A stretch of 64,000 nucleotides of DNA from Pyrocephalus nanus (Eukaryota; Chordata; Aves; Passeriformes; Tyrannidae). This document shows, in pieces, positions 50,001 through 62,207 of this stretch; position 1 is the stretch's first letter; each line of letters opens with the position of its first letter. The position numbers and the translations under genes were made by a program. Where the stretch lies: contig CM076280.1 in NCBI GenBank assembly GCA_038380795.1, forward strand, positions 11,527,001 to 11,591,000, written 5' to 3'. The notes beneath the pieces were generated by a model, which was not told where the DNA came from, did not search any database, and worked only from the letters and a program-made list of their open reading frames with translations.

Positions 50001-53000
50001 ATATCAGTTATGTGGTGTTGGAAATTTAAGTTTCAAAGCAAGTAATTTCTCACAAATTTTAGGCTCGAGTTGCTGGTTCTGGTTGTGAGAAGAGACTGGA
50101 AGCGTTACAGGCAGAGCATGAATCTCTGAAGGTGGAATATGAGCAACACAAGCAAAAGGTGAAGTGCTTTCAGATGCATCTGCTGTTGCTGGTGTAGAGG
50201 TGCACGCTTGGGTAATGTGCCCCTTTGTGTAGTTGGAAATTTGGTGTCTAGAAGGTGTTTTGGGATCGTATGGTCTTCTCAAAATGGACTTTCCTTTCTA
50301 ATGGCACTTCTGAAAGTCAAAGCACGATGGATTAGCTGAAAGCTTCATTACAAAAAAGGTTCTGTGTCTTCTTGTTCTCACAGATGACTTTTGAATTTGC
50401 TGAGAGAAATAAATTTACTGAACAGCTGCAGGAAAAAGTGTCTTCCCTGGAAAAAAAGCTAGAAAGGAATCTCTCAGGAGATGAACACGTGCAGGAGCTG
50501 CTCAAAGAGGTAATTATATAGTTATAGACTGCTTAGAAGTGCAATCTTAGTGAGATTTTTTTTTTTTTTTTTAGGACATACATTACTTCTCACCCATGGA
50601 AAGAATAGCTGATGATGTCATGCAGTCACATTTGTCCCTTCAGTGTGTTTTGGCACTCTGTCAGTGCTGGGCAGAATGTGTGGGAGGCTACACTGAGCCT
50701 GGTTGTTTAGATCCTGCACAGATGTCTGGGTTGGCCTTTCTGCATTGTCCATTTGGGCAGTGCATCTGGCTGCTTAGAAGGAAAGGAGCAGCTTTTTAAC
50801 ATCCCCAGCAACAGGAGATGGGACAATTTGGGAGTTTTTTTGGTTAATCCTGACAAGAACAGCGAACGCTTTTCCTTGTCCTTCGGCGAGGCAGTGGGAC
50901 AGGGAGGGGAACTGTTTGCCTGTAGGTGTGCAAACAGAACCTTGTGTGTTGAAAACCTGAGCCTCAGAAGTGCTAAGGAACAGCTGAAACCAGACACTTG
51001 GCTGGGTTAGTGCCCTTTCTCTCACTGCTTCTCCATGTCTTTCTCGGGCAGGGATGCTCCTCCTCACAATCAGCTGGAGCAATGTTTCCCCAGCTGGGTC
51101 CTGGGGAGGCAAGGCAATGTTTGCTCTTCCAGGATCAGGCCTGCAGTCACATCACCTTGGTGTTGCTGTGATAAAAGAACTTGGCTTAGTTAAACTAGGG
51201 CCAGTTTAAAGTCCATGTAGAGGTACTAAAACATTTTTGAAAGTAACTACCATAACGAGGAAATGTTCTGTGTATTTTTGTTTGCGTATTTGCTGTGATG
51301 CAGGAAAAGTTAAGCTTCATGAAAGGTTTTTTTTTTAATCCCTTAATCTTGGCCTGGGTTACAAAATGATGACCTAGCTGCTGGTTAAGGCTTACATCTG
51401 GATTGTGGCAGGATGCCAGGGAATTTCTCATTCTTAATATAAAGGGCAGGGCAACAGGATCTGTGGAGGCCCTGTGCCCTAGTATCAAACAAACTTACTG
51501 GTTCCCAAGAGCAAAGCTGTACTGCACATCAAAATTCCCGCTCCATTCTAGTTTGACCTTATTAATGAAACAGAAAGAAAAATTTTAATTTAAAAAAAAT
51601 CCTCAAACCTAGTCTCTTTGTCCATTCTTCCTCCTGTTCTTCACCTCAATGTAATCTTCAGAAAGCTGCTCTTGAGCAGAGACTGGATGAGACCAGGCAG
51701 CAGGTACTGACAGACAGAACACATCACACCGAGACTCTGAACCGGCTGGAAACACGGGTGAGTAGTTTTTTTTTTTTTAATTTCACTACAAATTCTGACT
51801 GTTTTCATCCTCTTTGTGCCCTCTCCCTCCTCCCCTCGCTGTACTGGTGCTCTCAGCCAACGTGAGCCTGCATGTCACATCTGGTCTTGAAAGGAAAGTG
51901 GAATTGCTCAGTGTCTCTGGTCCCCTCCTCACCTTCAGTGGTGGAGAGGGGCCTAGAGATGGTGGGAGTAGAGGTTTTGTCCTAAGAAACAAATAGCTCA
52001 AGTGCTGGGGGTAGTGCTGAGGTAGCTTTTAAAACCAGCATGTGTCAACTAGGCAGCTTCTCTGATCTCTGTGGTTTCATGGGTTCAGTGCTTACCTTCC
52101 CCTCCTGGGTCATCCTATATTATGCACATTTTTTTATAATAACAGAGATGCCAGTGGATAAGGAATTTAATGTACTGTGTTCTTTTAGAATAAAGAACTG
52201 GAACAAAAACTACAGATTGCAACAGAAGCATTGAAAAAGAGCAAAGAAGCAGCTGCTGAGCAGGATCTGAAGATCCAGAAGCTGGTGAGTATCCTGCATG
52301 TTTCACTGATGAGTAGCAGATAATCTTCAGCATCCCCAGAGACTCTCACTTCTGTTTGTTTTGTTACTCAAGTGTTTTCTTGCTGTTTGTCTCCTGAACT
52401 GCTGTCAGTGAGTACTGCTGCCAAAGGAATGATATTCCTCAGTTTGAGTCTCACGGAATGGTATCTGATCTTGTCAGAGCGTCAAAACACCATTTTATTA
52501 ATGCAGTGTTCTTTATTTCTCATAAGCAAACTGATCTAAAGCACGAAAGAAGTCAACTGCAGCAAAAGATTTCAAGTGAGAAACATCAGCATGATCAGAA
52601 GGTTACTGGGCTGGAGTCTCAGATTGCTGCTCTTGAAAAAGCTTGGGAATTGGATAAAACAGCGTCTCAGCACAGGATTGTAAGTGCAGAAACTGTCTGG
52701 AGGGCCATGGGAGTCTTCACAAAATGATTTCAACACAGCTTGTAGAACTTTCTTGTCACCTGGATGTTCTTATCCAGCACTCCTGGCATTATAATAGAAA
52801 ACCTCATACTTTGGGGAACCAAACAGGAACAAAGCATTTGACGTGTTTAATTGTTTAAACAAAGCGTTAGAACAATTAGAACAATTGTACTGAGTATTTA
52901 AGCAATCTTTGTTTTACAGAGCCAGCTGGAAAAAGAAAACGGAAATCTTACCAGAAGCAGAGAAGAGTATGAGGGTTCCTTAAAACAACAGGAGGCTGAA

Positions 53001-56000
53001 CTGGACAGGCTGAAGGTGAGGGCTGAGCTGGGCAGTGACTTTGGCTCGTACAGAGCTGAGGTTGGGGAACAGGGAACAGCACAGCCTTACATTCAGTTCT
53101 TGGAGGCCCTTTACGTTCAGGCACTTGGGGCTGTAAATCATCTTTGGTACTCCACAGAAATGGGTTTGAGAAGCATTACAAAGGGCTGATCCTTTTCTGA
53201 GCCGGAATGCTTGGGTCTGCCTAAGTCAGACAGAAGTAACACAATCCCATATTGTCAGGCATGAAGAGCTTGGAAATCCTGTTAGCAGGGATGAATACAG
53301 AATGGTTCAACATCAAATTCCACTCACAGTGTTCAAAGCAAAAAGTTAAAAACTTAAATTGGTCTGGTATTTACATCTTACCCAATTTTGACTGTGATTT
53401 TATACTGTTGAAAGTTTTCTGTAGCTACTCTTGGATGCTCAATTGGAATAAAGATCAGTTGTAGCAAGGAGCTGCTTCTTTGTAAGAGACTTCAAGCTGA
53501 AAGACCTTTTAAGCATTGGGTTTGTTTGGCTCTTACATCAGTTCTGTATTGCTCTTGCACGTGCAGATAGCAGCAGTCAGTAACACAAAACTAACTCTCA
53601 TTTGGAAATGGTGTGTCAGAACCCTCATAAATCTCATAAATCTAGTCCTAATCAATTGGGGTTTAAAGATGAAAGACTGACTTGATTTTAGTTGTCTCAC
53701 ATAACCTCTTGATTACTTCTGGTTTGCAGAATGAGTTGAGCAGTAGAGAGACTGTCAGTGTGGAAATTGCCAAAGCATTGGAAGAAACACGGAAACAGAG
53801 AGAGGAATTACAGCAGCAGGTTGGTTAATACTGATGGTCTCCCCACCTTTCACAGAAAGAAACCTGTTCACTCTGGTTTGTTCCCTTCAGTGCCTGTATC
53901 ACATCTGGGTCCCTCTGGAGCACAGCAGTTGTAAAATTGTACACTTCCTCTTAGGGAGGAGCTTGTATCCAGTAACCAACTGTCGATTCTAAGTAGTCTT
54001 GTTTTGCTCTTCCTGCATAAAAAATGGTGGATGATGTGAGCTTGTGTTTGCTTCAGGTAGGAACTGCCAACTGAGCGAGTCTGACTGAAGTTAGTGCCAT
54101 CTTTTGGTTTCTTTATTCTTCTGGTACAGATGTGGGCTTGCAGGGGTAGAGGGGGTTTAAGGCCATCTCCAGTTTTGCTCGGTGGCTTTTGCAGCTGCCA
54201 CCTGCTGCCTGTGACAGTCTGTGATGGTGGCACAGGGTTCATCAGGAGCCAAGTGTGGTTTAGCTCTTCCAGCATTAACTTCAGTGCTTTTTACTGAGGT
54301 CAGCATTGTGGAGGTGATGTCTGCTGAGCCTCTGAGCTATGTTGAAATCTTTCAGTGCCCTCCTCCTGTTTTACATCTTTAATGACTTCTGTTTGTTTGT
54401 CCACTTGGAAGGTTTCGCATCTAAATGCTCTAATAAAGGAGAAGGACCAGCTGATAGATGAAAAATGTGATCTGCTGCTGAAACAGAAGGAAGAACTGAA
54501 CCAACTCAGTCAAGGTTAGACCAAACAAGTCTCCTGTGTCCCAGACAGCTCTGTCTAAGGACAGTCTCTAGAGCTGGCCTTGTTTCTTTGCACCAGTTTA
54601 AAAACTCTGCTTGCTTGATAAAAAGCAGCTGCAAACTGATATTCCACAGTCCTACTAAAAAGGAAGTGCATTCATCTCACTCTGTTCCTAACCCCACCTT
54701 TTTTGTGTGTTGCCAATATTTGGAAAGGGGATAAAACTGTGGCCTTGTGTTGCTCTGTTCCCTTGGTGAGCTGTGTGTCTGTGGCCATGGGTCCCCACAG
54801 CTCAGCCCCAAGTGATCCTGGGCAGTCACAGCACAAGTCACACAGACTGTTGATGGGGGTCTTCTAATTGATAATTGTGTTGTTATGTGTATATGTACAA
54901 ATGTATATGTAGAAAGTTTGGCTGCTCCTTTGCAAAAACGTGTGATTTAAATTCCCCTGTTTTTCTGTCTTCATGACAGAGCAAGGAAGAAGGTCATGGT
55001 TTATTCTCTCTGTAATTTGCTTTGTTTGAGAAAATGGATTGGAAACTCCCATTGGATGTGGAACACTGATACTAAGCAGGTCTCTCTGTTCTCAGATCAC
55101 GAAGCTGCCTTGCTGCAGGTGAACCAGTTGCAGTCTGACATAGAAACAAGTCAGAACCAAGCAGTGGAGAAAGAGGAAATGGCAAGAAAGGAAATTGAGG
55201 AGCTGAAGTTGCAGGTACAGGAGTGCCTGTTGGCCAGAGAACATGAGAAAGATGTGAGTGCAGTTGCAAATCTGTTCTGTCAGACTTCCAGGAAGATAGG
55301 CAGCTGTGCAAGAGCCCCCCAGCCCTGTCCTGCCTGGTGACATGTTCTGGGAGCTGTTTGCTCAGGACCTGCAACACCAGGTCCTGAGAACACTGTTGTT
55401 TGTTGTTCCCTGTCTTCCTAAAGAAGGCTGTTTCCTGTCAGATCTGTGGCTGACTTAGGAAAGACAACTCCTTACTTTATTTGACTGTTAAAATGTCTTG
55501 AGAAAACCATTGTGAGACCAGTGAGACAGAAGTAATAAGCAGGCCAGTGACAAGTGTAGCCAACTAGATTGCCACTAATGCTTTCTGGTCTAAAAAGCAT
55601 CCACCACCACCCCTAAAAACAACAACCAAAAAGAAGCCTGGCTTTCTCCCTGGCAGTGTTCATGGGCTGAACATCATGATAGCTCTTCAATTCACAAATC
55701 CAATTATTTTTACAGGTTTTAGAACTGGAGGAGTCAACGAGGGCCTTGAACAATGAGCATTTCCCTTCTCCAGAAAATTGTGTGGTGGAACAGAATGGAG
55801 AGGTGGCAGCTGCAGATGTCATTCAACTTCAGAAGGATAACAGAGAGCTGGAACAGCAAGTTGCTGAGAAAAACAAGGTGAACTGAAACAGCAGAAATAG
55901 GTGGTAGTCTTTCCCCTTTTAATTAGGAAGCCCAGTAATTGGTGCTGCCCATGCTGCAGCCTTAAAAAGACAGGCATGTCCAATTTGAATCCAGTATGCT

Positions 56001-58668
56001 GTGAGTAAATGTTTTTCCTCTGATTTGTACAAGGATCTACCAACCATGGATAAGAACTGTGGTGAGAGCTGTATGAATCCTTATCTTGAAGGAAAGATGC
56101 AGCAAATGACACTATCTGCAGCTCTCCTGCAGAGCCCTTTAGTGTGAATTCAGTTCAGTTCCACAGTGCTGCCCCAGGAAAGCCCCAGTGTCGTGCCACG
56201 TGCCTGCTGCTGGCAAGGCACTCAGGTTGCTTCTTCAGAGCTGCCAGCATTGGCTAATGATTGTTTCAGGCATTACTCATTTGTTGTGGGGTTTTCCAGA
56301 TATCTGGGAGTCCTGACAATGAGTACTGTGTTAAACTGTCCTTTGCTGTGCTTACAGATGATAAAGCAGCTGCAGCAAAGAATGACAGAACTCAAGAAAA
56401 CCCTTCAGAAAGAGCTGGTAAGGATTGTGTTTTTTCAGTCTCATCAGCTGGCACTTGCTGACAGGCCCTTGTACTGTCATTGCAAAAGCTTGGCTGCTAA
56501 CTCTCCTTTAATTCCTCATGTGATAGTTTTCCTCTCCAAGAAAAAAAAAAATCTATTTGGAAAAACCAGAGGTTTTAAAATTGTTATTTTTGTTCTGCGC
56601 TCAAAAATGGTTTTGAAGAAAGCCCAGGTTTGAAAGGCTCAGAGCAGATCAGTGACAGGAGAAAATGACCAGGGCAGAGTTTCTAGCAGGGAGCCAGTTC
56701 CATGGTGCTTTGGGTAACGTACACATAACACTGACAGCAAACAGCTCCTGCCCTGGGGTCCAGGGGGAGCTGGAGACACTTCTCTGCTGTGACCCCATGA
56801 AGGATGAGAAGCTGTTGATGCCCAGGTTGTGCCCAGCTGTGGATACAACCCTCTGTTAGATATCGTGAGCCCAGATCCCCTCTCAGTGCCAAGAAGATAG
56901 TCTACAGTATATTTCTCTTGTTCTGGTTTTCTTGTTTGTAGAAAATCAGGCCTGACAGTGAGGTCCCTGAGCTCCGTGAGAAAGCAAACTCTGAAGTGCC
57001 TAATGCTGCTGTGACTGTCACCAACAACTCGGATCTGAACGACTCGAGGGAGATAAACTTTGAATACCTTAAACATGTCGTACTAAAATTCATGTCCTGC
57101 CGGGAGTCTGAGGTAAAGGTGTCCCTTACCTTCCCTTTCTGTGCCTGTCTTTCTCTAGAAATTGCCACCTGTCACCTGCTAAGGACACTTTATGCCAATT
57201 CCATCATTTTATATTTAAAAAGTGTACAGTGGGGGACAATGAAACGAAATGGCTAACAGCAGTGTGTTTGGAAGTACAGATTATTATGAACTACCTGAAA
57301 GGGAAATGTAAATTTTTAAGAGGTAGTTACACCTGGATGTTAAAGATCTGCATCTACAAGAGATTCCTTCTGTGTCACTCTGGAAAGCATATGGATTATG
57401 TAACTAATTAAAATGACTGTACATTGAAGAAGGAAAAAAAAAACAAGAAAAAAAAGACATATACCACTTGCTGTTGGTCTGTAAGAGGTAATTCTTTGTG
57501 CATTTGGAGCTCCCTCCCATTTTCCACATTGTGTCAAAAGAGCCAACAACAGTGGGTGAGGTCAGAAAATAATCCTACAGCTTCATGGTATCCTGAGTGC
57601 TTGACTGCTCCTCAGAGTATCACCAGTATGGAGCTAATGTGCCTCAGTGTGTATTGGAAATTATAGGATTCCCTCCTGCCTCCATTCTGGTTTGATCAAC
57701 TTTTCAAAGCTTAAAAAACCAGGAGCCACAGGAGCCAGGCTGCTTCTCTGTTCTAACTAACTAGGCTCCCCATTTGTCTTCTTTCTCCAAGACATGCAAA
57801 CAATTGTAAAAGAACAGAAAGCCAGGAAAGAGAGACAGAGAAAGTAAGATACAGGCCATCCCAGTCCATGGAACTGGGGATGAGGGGAGGCTGCTGGTCT
57901 GCTCAGGTCTGTGACAGACCTGCAGGAATCAGGGCTGCACCACAGTCCAGCGGGCAGAGCCCGAGAGCATCATAAGCAACACACCCCTGTGGTTTCTTTC
58001 AGGCATTCCATCTCATTAAAGCTGTGTCTGTGTTACTGAATTTTTCACAAGAGGAAGAAAACATGCTCAAAGAAACTTTGGAGTACAAGGTAAGAGTTCT
58101 GTGCCATGTGTAGTCTCCAATGGACTCACAGCAGAGGGAATGAAAATTCCTAGATGCTGGGAGATCAGGAAAAGTGTCTTTTCCAAATGTTAGCTACAAT
58201 AATAAATGTGATTTATTATTAAAATGTTAGCTGATCTCATGCCTTTGTGTCAGAAATTGTCCCTTTCAGTAAGAGAAATAGCAGCTTCCTGGTGCTCAAA
58301 GGAGTTCCAGCAGAATTTGCCCAGTGGAGGGAAGATGGAAGCTCCTTGCAGGAGCACAGTCAATATTTCAACATCAGGGAGCTGAATTCTGGGTTTGCCC
58401 TTTTGACATTGGGCTCAGACACCAAGGGCTGTGTCTCCTTCCCATGGCATGAGATCTGCATTGTCCCTGGCTGTGTGCAGGGAATGTTCAGTAGTGAGAG
58501 CTGCCTCAGCTCCCTCCATGTCCCCCATCTCATGGTGTCACGTGTGCAGTGTGAGCCCGGTGTGATGTGTTGTCTTCTGTGTCCCAGATGTCCTGGTTTG
58601 GGTCGAAGCCGTCTCCCAAAGGCAGCATCCGGCCGTCCATCTCGAGCCCAAGGACTCTGTGGCCTTAG
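44006..58668 (+). CDS. GOLGA1: Golgin-97 (GOLGA1), trans-Golgi GRIP-domain tether, 22 coding exons
   Basis: Golgin-97 is a peripheral coiled-coil tether of the trans-Golgi network: its C-terminal GRIP domain binds ARL1-GTP and its N-terminus captures endosome-derived vesicles. Coding exons: 44006-44140, 45982-46072, 46986-47060, 47546-47643, 48108-48140, 48879-49007, 49272-49441, 49829-49940, 50063-50158, 50384-50509, 51662-51757, 52189-52284, 52527-52679, 52920-53015, 53730-53819, 54412-54514, 55096-55253, 55716-55877, 56358-56417, 56942-57112, 58003-58089, 58588-58668. They keep frame for 805 codons (human about 767, from memory). [12 protein letters not shown] is the basic vesicle-capture motif, followed by a Ser-rich linker. 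Residues about 60-700 are Glu/Gln/Lys-rich coiled coil. The GRIP domain spans about 727-775 ([13 protein letters not shown], conserved Tyr near 735), followed by SWFGSKP and a C-terminal TLWP. No TM segment or frameshift is seen. Confidence 0.97.
44478..44640 (-). mobile_element. CR1 LINE 3' end, antisense to GOLGA1
   Basis: The plus strand reads as the reverse complement of a CR1 3' terminus: 'tagaatcccagaagggtttg', 'agaagggaccttaaagacca', 'accatgggcagagacacctt', 'ccaacctggccttggacact', 'tccaggaatggggcagccac'. The 3' end of the element is at 44478. It is 5'-truncated at about 44640 and lies in the first coding intron of GOLGA1. Confidence 0.92.
45490..45741 (+). repeat. 61-bp tandem repeat, about four copies, in GOLGA1 intron
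   Basis: The phrase AGCCTGGTTTCCACTGCACC recurs at 45502, 45563, 45624 and 45685, an exact 61-base period. Copies differ at only a few positions (for example CCGTG/CCACG/CCATG). The near identity implies recent expansion. Immediately upstream is a shorter duplication of GAGCCTGTGCTGTG. Confidence 0.93.
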
Positions 58669-61600
58669 GGGACCCTGAAGGTGGAGTCAGCACCCAGGCA
58701 CTTCTTTCTGTGAAAAGAACGCTGAACACACTGCTCCAGGTGTGTCTTAATCACTGTCATTGCAGTATTTTGTACAAGAACTTCTGGCTCTGTTTACAAA
58801 ACTAATACTGTGCAAGGAGAAGTTTTCCCTACAGATTGCCACTCCTCTGGGCTGGACTGGGGACCGTCCCGGTGTCTGTGACGGGAGCAGCTCCTTGTGC
58901 TCCCCAGTCCTGTGTTCTTGGCACCAAAGGGTGATGACAGCCTCACCGACAGCAGTGCTGCTGGGATGTGATTCCAGCTGCTGTTCCAGGGAGCTGGAGC
59001 ACTCCAGGCACTGCTTGTGTGGCTGTGGGAAACCAGCAAGGAAAAACGTGTTGGCAGAACTGTGTTGAGTGTGTGATGGTTTGCAAAGCCTTTCACGGGA
59101 CAGGAGCAGGAGCTTTAACCAAAAAAGAACTCTGCCTTGCCTTCTTATACTGACATAACTAATGGTTGGCATTTTTTCATATCACTGTGTAATTTAAGGT
59201 GCACATATCCTGGCCTGCAGCCCTCAAAGGCTGCATGTTGATGATGATTATTTAATTTGAGAGCACAACTTTAGAGTTGTCTGATTTTACTTTTCTTAAA
59301 GAAAAATAATATTTAAAATGGTCTTAATTCTAGTACCTAATCCTCAGTCGCCTTTGAAACTAATCCATTAGCCTGTTCCATGGGTTGTTAGCAGTGGGAA
59401 GAAGGGGTAGGAAACTATTTTAAATTTTTAAAGCTAAAGTCTAGGTATTGTAAATCCACATTGAAAAATAGCTTTTATTTTAAAAAAAATAAAAATCTAG
59501 TGACAAAGGGTGAAAAATATTGGTACTAAACACATTTTTTTTTTTCTTCCAAGTCTGCTAGCAACAAATCTTCATAACCAGGATCTGCCTCTTTGGTTGT
59601 GGTTTTCTGTACTTCAAATACTGATGCTTAGAAATGGTTATCAGCATGTTAACTGTGTCCTGACTACATGGTAAAAGAAATGCTGCTCATGAGGGGTTTG
59701 AGGGCAATATTCAAATCCTAATGAACAAATCTTTGTTCCAGCAGCTTGTTCTCCTACTAAAACCATAGGGAAAGGGGACCAAGGTGGCACATGCCTCACA
59801 ATGGAAGCAACATTTTGCCCATAATAAACACTATTGCAAAATCTGGATCCAATTGGGAAGCAGCAATGAGTTTGACTTCTTAAAAATGAGACCTATTTCC
59901 AAAAAACTACACACAGAATTCAGTGAGCAGGCTGCAGTTCTGGGAATTCTCTTAGAAGGAGGTTCGTGTTACTAACAATACTTCTATTAAATATATTCAG
60001 GATACTTCAGCCTGTTCTCCAGTGGAGATCCAGTCAGTGTTGAGGTGTTTAACTTTGCTGACAGGGCTCTGACTGACCGTGGAGTGGCTGTGGAGATGCA
60101 GCTGGAGGTGCAGCAGGTGAGCTGATCCTGCCTCCATGCACACCTGTGCTGTGCCCGAGGGGAACTCCTCCAGGTGAGGTCAGTCAGCAGAGAGGATCCA
60201 GAGCCCAGCTGGCCTCCCAGGCAGACACATCCCTGGAGCTGTTCCCAGGTACTGCCAGGAGCTGTTGCCTGGGCACAGGTGACACTCCTCAGCTTAGAAT
60301 TATCTGAAGTTAAGAAAACCAACAGGATTTTTTTGTACACTAAAGCTTGTCCAAACAGTCTTTAGTAACTGGATCTATGGCACTTCCAGAGAGGATAGAA
60401 CAGTTCCTGTAATGTTTCAGCTCTGCTCTACTGTGAAAATAGACAATCAAAAAGTAGATTTATCTCAAGTTTTCCTACTGAGACACAGCAGGGTGGAATA
60501 ACCCTGTTTGTTTTGAAGAGATTTTATTTTCTGAGGTCTTTTTCTTTCAAATGTCCCTTTGCCCTCCCTGTTTCTGTGGGACCAGGGGTCAGGATTCCCT
60601 AGCTCAGGTTGATGCCTGCTGAATGACTAATGGGTTTACACTGATCCTGGCTGGAAAGGTTACTGAACAATAAGGAATGCAGGACAGGCAGCCTGGAATA
60701 GAGTGACAAAATCCTAGGTTATACATTCACTAACAACTTCAATTTCAGATCCCAAAGCTCATACAGGATCAACTTACCATAAATTAGTTCTTAAATGTTG
60801 AATTTTCATTAGATATCAGAGCAAGACTGGTGTGTATACATGTATTAAAAAGCTAATGCACTTTCCCTTGTCTCAGAACAGTGGTTATACATAATCCTTT
60901 CTATGGCCATTGGATTTCTTTCCTTCTATGCTGTAAATATGGACTGTATGATGAGACACTATGAAATTTGTGGTGCAATACATTTTGGATCAAAACCCCA
61001 GTCTTGATTTCTTTCTCTTCATAGTTCTGGTTATCTCCCCTGGGCTTCTAGAGCTATTTAAAATAGAATTTTAAAGCATGACCCAACCCCCCCCCCCTTC
61101 TCTCCAGGGTAAGGATGGGTGTCCCAGCAGTGCCACCAGGGCCTGTCTCCCAGGGAGCTGTGCCAGCAGGGACGTGGAGCTGCTGCCTCCAAAATCCCCT
61201 CTCACCAGGAACAGCTACTGCTGCACTTTGAGCAGCTGATGGAAACAGGACTGGGTGGGGCAGGGCCTCCCCAGCAGCTGCTCCCTGGTGCCAAAGGGCA
61301 GGAGTCCTGCCCAGGGGGACGTGAGTCCTGCCCAGGGGGACGTGGCTCCTGCCCCAGGAGCTGCCCCAGCACAGCCAGGGCTGGAGGAGTCATGTCCTTC
61401 TGCCTGGGCAAAGCTTGGCTCGCACCTCTGACACATCCTTACACCTGACTTTCTAGCACAGACGAGAATATAAAAGCCAAACCCAGGGTGATGATGTGTT
61501 CTCTTCACTGCATCTTGAAAGTCTCGACTGGAACAGCTCCGCTTGGTCTCACTCCTACACCCAGGTTATGGCTGTATTTGAGGACAAATTCTGTAAGGAG

Positions 61601-61720
61601 GTGGAGTTAGGAGCAGTCATGCAAAGGTGGACACTTAGCCTGGACTTGGTTATTGCTGGCCTGCTTTGGAATAAGTGTCAGACATATGGTTTAGCTAAAA
61701 ATAAATTAACTCATGTGATC
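58669..61720 (+). other. GOLGA1: GOLGA1 3' UTR and GOLGA1-ARPC5L convergent interval
   Basis: No further GOLGA1 coding sequence follows the TAG at 58666-58668. Candidate plus-strand polyadenylation signals are AATAAA at 59488-59493, 59823-59828 and 61700-61705. Which one ends the GOLGA1 mRNA cannot be decided from sequence. The open frames across the interval are short and unrecognised. A poly(C) run is present near 61087 and a 21-bp tandem repeat at 61302. Confidence 0.5.
61302..61355 (+). repeat. 21-bp tandem repeat, about 2.5 copies
   Basis: GAGTCCTGCCCAGGGGGACG(T) occurs at 61302-61322 and again at 61323-61343, with a diverged partial third copy to 61355. Confidence 0.85.
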
Positions 61721-61727
61721 CAAGGAC

Positions 61728-61733
61728 TTTATT
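61728..61733 (-). terminator. ARPC5L: ARPC5L polyadenylation signal
   Basis: TTTATT on the plus strand is AATAAA on the minus strand, about 475 bases after the ARPC5L stop codon. Cleavage would be expected near 61705-61718. A plus-strand AATAAA lies at 61700-61705, so the two convergent genes could end in overlapping sequence. Confidence 0.6.
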
Positions 61734-62207
61734 GATGCAGCAGGCACTTCACTTTACATTAAACCAACCCAGAGTCCAACCAAGTCCTTCTCTCCCTCGT
61801 ACAAACCCACCATTCCAACACCCCCTTCTCCCACCACCAGCTGCAGGATCTCGCTGGCCCGGCCACAGCTACCTCAGAACTAAGCAGGACAGGGGATTGT
61901 GAGTCACCACACCTGGGAACAGCAGCATCTGAAATACCTGTTCACTTACAGTAATAGGAGGCAGGACTGTGCCTTCTCTCTGCCTGTTAAAGAAGGGAGC
62001 AGGAGAGTGTCATGGCTCCTGGATGTGATAGTCGGAATATGCAGGAATACCTTTTCTCTTCCCCCACCTTTAAGGTTAAAAGCATTCCAAGAGGAGGTTA
62101 CTGTAGGATTTCAGTAGATTGTAATCTCTATAGATGGACCAGTGTTGTTTCAGCTCATTCCTTCTGAGTCCAAACCTGACCGTTGTCTCTGTCCAAGTTA
62201 ACAGTCT

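Noticed and set aside
61496..61735. 79-codon frame ahead of the convergent poly(A) signals
   Set aside because: It runs across the two polyadenylation signals and has no recognised homology; treated as untranslated sequence.
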